A stretch of DNA of 64,000 bases from Steinernema hermaphroditum (taxonomy: Eukaryota > Nematoda > Chromadorea > Rhabditida > Steinernematidae): positions 15,291,205 through 15,355,204 of the forward strand of contig CM059623.1 of the NCBI GenBank assembly GCA_030435675.1, read 5' to 3'. Position numbers and translations under genes: made by a program. The notes beneath the pieces are model-generated. The model had not been told where the DNA came from. It did no database searches and was given only the letters and a program-made list of their open reading frames with translations. Positions 55,635-64,000 of the stretch are shown one piece after another. The first letter of the stretch is position 1; the number at the start of each line of letters is the position of its first letter.

Positions 55635-56516
55635 GATTCAACAGACGAACGCTTCTACCATCGAAGTCGCTGTCTCTACACCGCATTCCTGAGCACAGAA
55701 GACAGTGAAATATGGGACAAAATGAGGAAAGCGATGACATATTGCTCCACAACTGTCCCCTTAAATGAGGAATCGATTCAGTCACTCCATAACGACGATG
55801 AAGTGAAACATTACCTCAAGCCTATCAGCGGCTCAAAGGTACTCATTGCCTTACCATTGCTTTTACAAATTCTAGTTTAGTTGACGGACTGTAACATCAT
55901 AACCTTGGGAATCGGTCACGACGTGAAAGTCGAAACGGTGTTGAAAAGGAACGAATTCTCGATGTGTAGATTTCAAGGAGCTGACCCGATTAGAACCGTG
56001 AACACAGAAATCTATAAGCCTATAGGAACCTATCACCCTTATGCTGTTGGGAATAAGACGAAAGTCGAATGGACGAGTGTTAAAGAAGGTATGTCCATAT
56101 AAAGACCATATTGATCAGCGAGTCCTCCATCAGATCCTCAGACACAAGTCTACACAAACAAGGAGCTTGTTCATGTGGAAATGGTGGAATTCCTGAGAGA
56201 ACATGCCAAGATCCCCGAAAATGAGCTTCTTGACCAAGTGCTCATGGACATCGAATACGCGGAATACCAAATGTTCGACTATTTCTACAGAGATGGACCT
56301 CTAGACCGTGCTGGATATACCATCTGCCAGTGGAACGGCGAATTTCATGGCCCAAATGCGGAACAGAAAAGAGCCTTTGGTTCCTTCATTCGACAGATCA
56401 CGAAAGAAGGAAGATATCTCTTCTTTAGCTTGGTGCAAGCGCGGCACACGAGATTGTTCTTCGTAAATGTGGAAGATCAAAGATGTTACGAGAGATATGT
56501 GGCGGGTCAACTTTAG
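55635..56516 (+). CDS. FkbM/Methyltransf_21-type protein, 5' end not found
   Basis: Three exons: 55635-55838, 55881-56088, 56134-56516; 264 aa as far as traced. It matches the 48291 gene in exon phases and motifs: [13 protein letters not shown] (SAM-type Gly loop, better preserved here), [38 protein letters not shown] and [15 protein letters not shown]. The first traced exon begins after a TTTTAG acceptor, in phase 0, and an upstream exon with a membrane anchor is expected. TATAAAA near 55494 and ATG at 55537 lie upstream, but the frame from that ATG closes after 13 codons and could not be spliced to the body. The gene is either 5'-truncated or has an exon I missed. Methyl or other transfer activity is inferred from the family only. 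Confidence 0.65.
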
Positions 56517-56620
56517 AGATGGAAGGGAATAGATTCGAGTCTGTTATTGTTATAGAATACGTGTTGAAGGAACACACATACATATAAATGGATAATTTTG
56601 AGACAGTTGCATCGTCGTTC
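56517..56620. other. Short intergenic stretch
   Basis: Between the FkbM-type gene and the mariner-like element; nothing seen. Confidence 0.4.
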
Positions 56621-56622
56621 TA

Positions 56623-57138
56623 CAGGGTGTCAAGAAAATACTGTGACGCGGAAAAACAACTATAACTTTTTATTGAACACACGAATCAACGCACGTAATA
56701 CATCATTCGAAAGAGCAGAAAATTCTGAACAACACACACATCACTCGCATTCAAAATGACTTCCTCCTGCCGCTATGCAGGCGTTCAAGCGCTTTCGGAA
56801 AGAGTGCAGAATAGACGCTATCATTTCCGGAGTTATTTCGTCCCATGCCTTCTCCAGAGCGCGTTTCAGCGAGTCGGTGGACTTGTGCCTGACAGCGCAG
56901 GCCTTCTGCTCCATGATACTCCAGACAGCGAAATCCAGGGGGTTCAAATCGAGCGAATTTGATGGCCAAACTTCTTTGTCCCAGAAGCCGTGAATAACAG
57001 AGAATAACAGCGTGAATAGCAGTAATAATGCAGAATGGCACGACAAACATGGATAAAACAACAGGACCAAAAAAGACCAAAAAAAAGTGGGAAAAATTCA
57101 AGTTTTTTTCCGCGTCACAGTATTTTCTTGACACCCTG
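56623..57138. mobile_element. Internally deleted mariner/Tc1-type element
   Basis: 516 bp bounded by ~34-nt perfect terminal inverted repeats starting CAGGGTGTCAAGAAAATACT and continuing GTGACGCGGAAAAA. TA dinucleotides flank it on both sides (56621-56622, 57139-57140), the target-site duplication of this superfamily. It keeps the 3' part of a transposase on the minus strand. The perfect repeats suggest recent mobility by a transposase supplied from elsewhere. Confidence 0.92.
56741..56990 (-). pseudogene. mariner/Tc1 transposase, C-terminal fragment
   Basis: The minus-strand frame reads WDKEVWPSNSLDLNPLDFAV followed by W, the conserved WP-SPDLNPLD-VW block of mariner/Tc1 transposases that contains the third catalytic acid. 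It ends NACIAAGGSHFE. The N-terminal DNA-binding part and first catalytic acids are deleted, so it is not functional. Confidence 0.85.
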
Positions 57139-57481
57139 TATTCAGATAACACACACTTTGTGGACCATTGCAAGACCTTGTATCCCTGAATGTAGACCCT
57201 GAATCTAGTAAGATATAGGGCTCTTCGGGCTCTCGGACTTTCGGGTGGTTTTTGACCTATCGACTTTGGGAAATCAGCGATATGTGCGTGTGTACGATTT
57301 GATCGTTTCAAGAATCGAGTCCGTTTGGACTTCGAGTCCAGGAAATGTGGACTCCGAGTTGGAGTCGGTGCGGGTGGTCCTCAAGATGCTACCATACGTA
57401 TGAGAAAAGTATCAAAATTCGGTACTATCGTCTCGACTCTCAGGTCGACTCTCGCACATCCTTGTTGGGAACCGTTTCCTT
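57139..57481. other. Intergenic, no gene seen
   Basis: Contains a G/A-rich imperfect repeat of TTCGAGTCC/GGACTTCGAGTCC near 57310-57370; no gene. Confidence 0.4.
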
Positions 57482-59500
57482 TTATTGTGACGAGTAAATA
57501 CTGTGAACAACAGACACTGAACTCGTATGGTGACAATATGACGAATTACAGTGGATAGCAGCAACAAACTGTCTTTTGAAGGCCGTTCGGTATTCGTGAC
57601 TTCTCCACAAGTAGATGTAGTAGTTCTGACAGTAACACATCATGGCTGGGACTACCTGAAATGCGTGTTTTTGCATCCTGCTAAGGAGAAGTCTCGCGAG
57701 GAGAACATCTATCACAGCACTCTCTTACCGCGACAGTTTGAAAGAACTGCACGACTGGACCGGACAGTCCGATGTATGTGACGAGCAGAACGGAGCAGTG
57801 GCAGAAGAACCACGAGCAGGTGAATGCGATCACAATCACACTGATGGTTCTCATGATGTGCTGCTGCTGGACGAAGAATTGGTATTCAGAGCACATCTTG
57901 TCCAATTTTGAGAACTGCTTCTCTGAAAAGAACACCTAATTATTTGATGGGCGAAGACCGATCTATGCATTTCTCCTTCAGCTACCTTCGTTCTCAGAAA
58001 CAACGTGCTTTGTTGCATAATCGAAAGATCAAGCGCGCGCTCTAATTGGATTCACATGATTTTGCAGCGGTAATCTAATTGGCCTTAATGGTATTAGGCC
58101 GAGCTCACTGGCTGCACGCAACTTCACTTCTGTCACATCATCGATGTAATTGAGCAAATTGAATATTGGAAGCATTCGTCGGACACGGGTGTTTTGTAAC
58201 ACGTGGGTGCAGTTTTTGACCTGCTCTTCGAACGTGAACGGAAATCCTTTTTGATTAAAGACATGAGGATTCATAAAATACAACGCGCCCTGTGCCGAAG
58301 AAGGAAGAGAAGCTTGAATTCCATCTTCACTTAGGATTATGTGAAAGAGGAGACTATAGTGATCCACATTTATTCATTCAACATTATGAGATATCTCGTA
58401 GTAGCAGAATATTGCTTTCTTACGAACACTCATTTGCCTCCTGAATCGTGGCATGTATGACATTTATCTACATGGCTTTTACATGAGTTTTCACGGCGAA
58501 TAGGTACAGCAAACGACTTATACAACATAAGCATAGTTAATTTTAGAGCTCTGCCATGTTTGGATGTGTTTGGAGTGACCTGTTTAGACCTACCTAGAGA
58601 TGCCTTCTCGTTCCAATCAATACTGACCAGTGCCAAATCAGTTATAGCCTATGCAATAAAAATTCCAACAAGCCTGTCAAGGCAACCTACTAAAAAGAGA
58701 TGGTCGGATTCGTGATTTCGGGTTCTCTCGAAAAACGCGAATACGAACCCGACATTTTGCCTGCATGAGGCCTCAATATATCACATTACAAAGCGTGCTC
58801 TAGTGGCTCAACATCCTTTCCATTTTGTAAACTACATCCTTCAAACTTACTTCTCACATAGAGCATTCCCATAGTCACAACGTACAGCAAAATCGTGCAC
58901 GTATCCACTCCGATGATCCACTTGTTCCATATGAACGAAACGAGCGGTGGATAGCCAAGAGGCGGATTGCAGGCGGTGATCTGTTCGTCATCCATTGTCA
59001 CCACTGATGCCGTGAATATAACTGTAGCGCAAAGAATCCCAGGCGTGAGACACATCAAGACGTATTTCGTGGTTCCGAAACTACGGTACTTGATTGGTTT
59101 CCATATGGCAAAAAGCCGGTCAACCGCTATCATCAGTATCGTCATTGACTGCACATTGATGACGTACAAGTACGGACTTATACTCCAGAAGCAGCTACGG
59201 CGAAATGTTTCGATTTTTAGAAGTATTTCGACGGCATTGGCCCACTCGAACACGATACAGATCAAGTCACAGCATGCCAGAATCCCTATTAGAATAGCTG
59301 AAAGTGGTCGTGGCAAATAATAGAGATATTGGATATGGCTTACTGCATTTGGTCCTATGCTCGATGACGATTACCGTAGCCACAATCAAGTTGATGTTGC
59401 CGAATATTCCCAGCACTCCAGAAACAAAAATGAAAACGGAAACCGCAACAAGAAGGCTCATTGCGGCAAATGAGACGATCGGAACATTGGGGAGACCCAT
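57482..59500 (-). pseudogene. SRSX-type chemoreceptor with a frameshift
   Basis: Exons on the minus strand: 59344-59500, 58851-59297, then one from 57922 down to 57482. TM1 carries GIFGNINLIVATV, TM2 GILACCDLICIVFEW, and TM3 the MIAVDRLFAIWKP motif. The last exon has RTISVIVIAFTCSWFF and the TM7 ending YYIYLWRSHEYRTAFKRQF. Near 57715-57735 the frame shifts by one base between QFFQTVAV and the TM7 frame (VIDVLLARLL), and no intron repairs it. Either the gene is a young pseudogene or the sequence has a one-base error. The 0.93-kb intron 57923-58850 includes an unexplained open frame at 58029-58367. Confidence 0.7.
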
Positions 59501-59559
59501 GTGCGGGGTCGCGGCTAGGAGTCCAATTCGATTAGTCGGCGAATAAATGGAAGTCGAAA

Positions 59560-60350
59560 GTGGTGCTTTGCGTCAAGCGTTTTCGACGAATTGCTTCGGT
59601 GATTTTGTGCGTACACCCGATGTAAAGCATGGAATGGGATCGAAAGTCATAATTCGAATGCTTTTTGACACGTATGGTTTTTGACTTGGTATACTGTACT
59701 GGGATGGGAACGCCTTCCTCCTGACATTGTATGGAAGTGAATTGGAAGAGAAGACTATACGACACGTGCATCTTACCAGAAATGACTTACGGATCTGAAA
59801 CTTTGGCGCTCCTACATAAATTCATGAAGATGAGACTACAGACAGCGTAAACAAGAATAGAATGGTGACTGGTCGGAGTGTGACTTCAGGACCGGAGCAC
59901 AAACGACTGGATCCGAGAGGTAACAAAGGTGACAGATAGGTAAGTGGGTAAGATAGACCTAGATCTAAGATCTATGTAGAGTGAATATAAACTCGCCTCG
60001 CTCACTGCCTCAGATCTCTTGTCGATTGTCTGGAACATGGACGCAGCATTGTCGCAACACAACGAGTCTTATGTCCGTATCTGATTTGTCTGATTTTTTG
60101 CCTGGAATAGTTACTGATTGGCGATTGCTTTGAAACGCCTGAGAAGTTGTCGACGAAGCTCGAAGAATGGCGGTCCTATGAACCTATGAAGCGTTCCATT
60201 GGATGACCGAGGACAAGATGGGGGACGACTTCACGAAGAACATCGAAACGCAACGGTGACGACAACGAGCAAGAGAAAAGGACCGACAACAGTGGATTTG
60301 TGATGTTGATGATTCCATAAATAAATCGTAATCGTAATCGTAGTAGAAAA
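59560..60350 (+). mobile_element. Decayed RTE-type LINE, 3' part
   Basis: In broken frames the plus strand gives RLYDTCILPEMTYGSETLAL, DWIREVTKVTD and PRTRW. These match RLFNMCVLPAMLYGSETWSL, NWLRGVTKVKD and RPRTRW of the intact element at 36221-39136. It ends in a short tandem (AATCGT)3 at about 60327-60345, the usual RTE tail. Multiple stops and gaps; non-functional. The left limit is uncertain. Confidence 0.7.
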
Positions 60351-60592
60351 AGTTACTCTTTTGACTTTGAATCCTTCGCTTCTTTGTTGGTATACGGTCC
60401 TCCACCGGCGCTTGATTTATGCCCCCAATTGGACCATTGATCTTGAGCAAAAGGATTTTGTCCGGCCTGCGAACATGTTTTCATAAAATGAATGGAGAAA
60501 TGTAATTAAGGCAAGTTTCTCGTAGAACACAATGGGAGCGACATTCTTAACCGAAAAAACAAGACAACCCTTATTGTTGGCCGTTTCTTATA

Positions 60593-60652
60593 AAATGTCA
60601 TATCCTTGATGTCATTTTATCCAAATGTCATATCCTTGATGTCATTTTATCC
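60593..60652. repeat. 30-bp exact tandem duplication
   Basis: Units 60593-60622 and 60623-60652 are identical; each starts AAATGTCATATCCTTGATGT and ends CATTTTATCC. Confidence 0.95.
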
Positions 60653-60921
60653 CTTAATGTTTTTTTTAAATCTCAATTGGTTTCTGGGCGCTTCGCAAGG
60701 GTGCTTACGTTGCCCCACTCAAAACTCACCCTTCCCTAGAGGATGAAGTCACGTCAGCCTGAAAATTCATATATCACTGCGCTTTTAAACAAAAATCGCG
60801 AGTATAGTGATCATCAAACCATTACATTTCACTCCTCAGTCGACCATCAAGCGGTCTTCTCCTCTACTTTTCTTCCCCCGCTTTTATATCGCTTTACTGG
60901 TATATTGAAGGTTTCATTACA

Positions 60922-60960
60922 ATGGGATACTCAGTCATAGCCCAAGACTGAGTATCCCAT
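60922..60960. repeat. 15-bp perfect inverted repeat (hairpin)
   Basis: ATGGGATACTCAGTC at 60922-60936 is followed after 9 nt by its exact reverse complement at 60946-60960. Confidence 0.95.
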
Positions 60961-61811
60961 CACAACAACCAGCAATGACGCCGCCTTAGTAAAATTTCTC
61001 AATGCCTATTCTTTTTGCAAATGCATATTCTTCTTCGCCCCTGTTTTTCCATTCTTTTTGGCTCCGGTGCATAGAAGTCTTCGAAACGCAGACGGTACAG
61101 GGTCCCGCAACGTTTGTGGAAAAAGGAAACATCGAAATTTCGTCGACGGAAATCGTACCTCGGAGTCAGACAGTCTACCGGCTGCGCCAATCGCACATAG
61201 GTGGACCATGGGTTGCCCAGTATACAAAACAGGATGTTATTCAGATGGCACATTTTAACCCGATGGGAATTGGTCTGCCTCAGATGCACATTTATCGGTA
61301 TAGCGCGGAAATCGAGATGATGACGCATGGTGCTGGGTGAATCCGATGGTGTCTATGATACCTCCAAGGACCTGCATAACAGTCTTTCAATGCTTACCTA
61401 CAAATTTCCTAGGGTGTTCGAAAGGCATTCTTGGATATTTGAAACTAATCATTGTCACTCAACAAAAAAAAACAATCACGAATAGGAAACTTGACTGTTT
61501 TGAAGCGTGTAGTAATTAAACAACCGTTAGTGTTTCGTTTTTCAATCCGTGACTAACCAGAGAGCCTAGACTGCTGCTTTCATTCGAAAACCAAAGGTGG
61601 TGTACAATAAAAACATGTTTCCGGGCGAAGACAATGAAGGCAGCATTCGTCTGTGAATAACACATGTTAATTACTAAAGAAACAAGAAAAACACCTATTG
61701 GTGTTATGGACTCAAATAACATCTTCTATTGTTAGTTGTTGTTGCGATTGTGAGCTGAGCAAAATTACCTTTCATGTTCAGCTTGTACCTTTTCACAATT
61801 TCAGAATCGCG

Positions 61812-62904
61812 ATGAGTTTGGTCAACTGGTCCCTAAGCGCTTCAAAAGCGTTCTTCATTCAACGATTCCTGTGCTTCTACCTGGTCCTTGCGCTGATCAT
61901 TGGACTCTTCTCGAATGGACTCATCGTTCTGGTCACGTTGAAGTAGGCCACTTCAACAAACTCAATGATTTAGTTGCCCTAGAACTCCATCGCTTCGACA
62001 CCCATGCAACATACTGATTGCTATCCAGGCCGTCATGGATATCCTCACTACCTTCGGCCACCCCCGTTCCTCTACTTCATCATCGTCGAAAAGCTCATCC
62101 CTTTTTCGGAGTGCTACAAGTATCAGTTCTTTCCATGTTCTGGAATGAACATCACGACTGCTCTGATGGTTGCTGTCGGCCTGGACCGCTACCTATCAAT
62201 AAGACATCCTATAAGGTGAGAATACTTTGTCCAGATTTCTCAATTTTTGATCTTAAGATACCGAAAGTGGTCGCGAACATTGTACTTGTCGCTGATGATG
62301 TTTGCTTGTATCCTCTACGATATACTTGTCAAGACAGTAGGCTACATAACCATCACCGACGATCCGGTCATTTGCCTCATTCCGGACGCCTACTCTGGGA
62401 TCGGAAAAGATTTCTGGGTGTTCTCAGAAGTGGTTATCAATATTTTCGTCCTAATCGTGTACCAAATGATTCGTAAGGAGATGAAGAAAATGTCAAGTAG
62501 GTCTGACACCACCTCTACATTGATAAGAGGTTATTCAGTGACCGCAATGAAAACTCACACGGACAACATTATGGCCTCTCTCTACATAATCGTCTTCTTC
62601 TACATCTTCGGATGGCTCACAACGATGTGCCTACTAGGAACACTCCAAATTTTAACCACAGAGTAGAGTAAACGTTCATTTGCCGACCTAAGATCGTCGT
62701 TACAGTACCAACCTAATGGTGACCGCCGAGCTGGCTTCAGGAATGTTCGCCAACGTCAACATGACGATTCCCGCGTTCGTGTACTTCACGCGTAGCGTGA
62801 CTTACAAGAACGCATTGAAGAAGCTGTTTAGAAGCAACAGGGTGGAAACTGTTATATCAGTAGTAACGTCGAATCACAACGCTAGTCATTCTAGGACTGG
62901 CTAG
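61812..62904 (+). CDS. SRSX-type chemoreceptor, one-base frameshift in a C run
   Basis: Exons: 61812-61942, 61983-62215, 62258-62662, 62706-62904; 322 aa if one missing base is allowed. TM1 has LIIGLFSNGLIVLVTLK. Exon 2 reads LRHPCNILIAIQAVMDILTT then FGHP, shifts frame within a CCCCC run at about 62052-62056, and continues FLYFIIVEKLIPFSECYKYQ to VGLDRYLSIRHPIR. The minus-strand paralogue at 63157 continues without a break at FLYF. Exons 3 and 4 have identical lengths (405 and 199 nt) in both paralogues. TM6 is FFYIFGWLTTM and TM7 NMTIPAFVYFTRSVTYKNAL. The run length makes a sequencing slip as likely as a real mutation. A TTTCAG acceptor sits 7 nt before the ATG. Confidence 0.75.
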
Positions 62905-63156
62905 AAAATCATGATTATGTCTATCGCAATATTTCGCATTTCATTTATAGGATATAGTATGTTATGTATTGAGTATGACTAGCCCCAGGAACAGCTTCTT
63001 ATTCATGCTATCGACAGCATCCTTTCGGAAGGTTTATCTGCTCAATATGGTGCTCTTTCTGGTAGTGTTCGTGGATCCCATGTATACAAAACTAGGAGGT
63101 CATCCCATCGAACACACGATTAGTAAGGATAAGCGGTGATATAAAACTATTGTCCA

Positions 63157-64000
63157 TCAGTTTCTCGAGCTGCTTCCATTTTGGTTTGACGTAACCATCG
63201 ATATCGCACCAGTTCCCACTCTGTTTCTCCTCCATAAACGCTTCAACGCGTTCTTGTAAGCCATGCTCCTCGAGAAGTACACAAACGCCGGCATGGTCAT
63301 GTTCAAGTTGGCGAATATTCCCGAGGCCAGCTCGGCGGTTACCACAAGATTCGTTCTGAAAGGAAAACAGTTGGCTGTGTGGCTCAATTCCTCTCCTCCT
63401 ACTCTGTGGTCAGAACTCTGAGCGTCCCAACAAGACACATCGTTGTGAGCCATCCGAAGATATAGAAGAAGACGATTATGTAGAGGGAGGCCATGATGTT
63501 GTCCGTGTGAGTTTTCATCGCAGTCACTGAATGGTCCATTTTGAATGCAGAAGTGGAGTCAGACCTACTGGACATCTTTTTCATCTCCTTTCGGATCTTT
63601 TGATAGACGATCAAGACGAAAACATTGATGACTACTTGCGAGAACACCCAGAAATCTTTTCCGATACCATAATAGGCATCCGATATTAGACAGATGACCG
63701 GATCGTTGGAGAGGGTTATGTAGCCTATTGCCTTGACAAGTATGTCGTAGAGGATACAGGCAAACATCATCACCGACAAATACAATGTTCGCGACCACTT
63801 TCGGTATCTTAATCACGAAAATTAAGAAATCTGAACAGAATCTTCTCACCTTATGGGATGTTTTATTGATAAATAGCGGTCCAGGCCGACAGCAACCATC
63901 AGAGCTGTGGTGATGTTCATGGCTGAACATGGAAAGAACTGATACTTGTAGCACTCCGAAAACGGAATAAGCGTTTCTGTGAAGATGAAGTAGAGGAAAA
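63157..64000 (-). CDS. SRSX-type chemoreceptor, 5' part beyond the window
   Basis: Minus-strand exons 63157-63355, 63403-63807 and 63850 to beyond 64000. Visible: FLYFIFTETLIPFSECYKYQ, VGLDRYLSIKHPIR (DRY-like motif), TM4-TM6 ending FFYIFGWLTTM, and TM7 NMTMPAFVYFSRSMAYKNAL. It is the tail-to-tail paralogue of 61812-62904: 252 bp separate the two stop codons and exon sizes agree exactly. The visible part is open throughout. First exon and promoter lie outside. Confidence 0.8.

Larger units (their letters stand above)
60351..61811. other. Intergenic with small repeats; one doubtful open frame
   Basis: Holds a 30-bp tandem duplication and a 15-bp hairpin. The open frame 61002-61340 (plus) reads sensibly (TVYRLRQSHIGGPWVAQYTK) but is overlapped by minus-strand frames of the same length and has no family or splice support. 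A TTTCAG acceptor 7 nt before the ATG at 61812 belongs to the next gene. Confidence 0.35.

Noticed and set aside
58029..58367. Open frame inside the large intron of the SRSX pseudogene
   Set aside because: Composition looks protein-like, but there is no start context, no paralogue in the window and no splice partner.
61002..61340. Plus-strand open frame of 112 codons
   Set aside because: Equally long frames exist on the minus strand over the same bases, and no homologue, splice site or signal peptide decides between them.

Overview
The window is nuclear DNA of a nematode. The evidence is short introns (mostly 38-50 nt) with TTTCAG-type acceptors, SRSX-type chemoreceptor genes, CHK-kinase-like (DUF1679-type) genes, nematode FkbM/Methyltransf_21 genes, an ABCA transporter and an RTE-type LINE. 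I cannot name the species. No operon is evident. Several genes have a TATA box about 30-45 nt before the ATG; others have a 3' splice site just before the ATG, which could accept a spliced leader. All gene models below were built by hand from open frames, GT-AG sites and comparison between paralogues inside the window.

Layout. 0.7-5.1 kb: two tandem trypsin-like (S1) genes with a broken 'MDxVP-family' copy between them. 6.3-8.0 kb: a CHK-like kinase gene with a tRNA-Val(CAC) gene in one intron. 10.0-19.1 kb: a complete 21-exon ABCA transporter (1801 aa as modelled) with two tRNA-like relics in intron 18. 19.6-22.2 kb: two more S1 genes, head to head. 22.7-24.5 kb: a second CHK-like gene. 25.5-26.4 kb: an MDxVP-family gene whose start codon reads GTG. 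27.9-29.7 kb: a PGAP2 homologue with a ~537-bp CCCTAT/CCCTGT array in one intron. 30-35 kb: gene-poor, with a 0.5-kb foldback element. 35.2-39.4 kb: an EF-hand gene carrying a full-length, apparently intact RTE LINE in its first intron, in antisense, with a 12-nt target-site duplication. 41.2-45.6 kb: an SRSX receptor preceded by a broken duplicate of its first exon. 46.6-47.5 kb: another MDxVP gene. 48.3-50.2 kb: an FkbM-type gene with a U6 snRNA and a second tRNA-Val(CAC) in one intron. 50.3-52.8 kb: small secreted/lectin-like genes with broken partial duplicates. 54.5-55.3 kb: a divergent MDxVP member. 55.6-56.5 kb: a second FkbM-type gene. 56.6-57.1 kb: a deleted mariner/Tc1 element. 57.5-64.0 kb: three SRSX receptors (one frameshifted, one with a single-base C-run frameshift, one running off the window) and a decayed RTE copy.

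The genes do not form one pathway. Most belong to lineage-expanded, fast-evolving families (chemoreceptors, secreted proteases and lectins, CHK kinases, FkbM proteins) in paralogous pairs at different stages of decay, interleaved with mobile DNA. The most notable observations are the stepwise loss of the serine-protease triad across four S1 paralogues, three Pol III genes nested in Pol II introns, the telomere-like array in the PGAP2 intron and the intact LINE.
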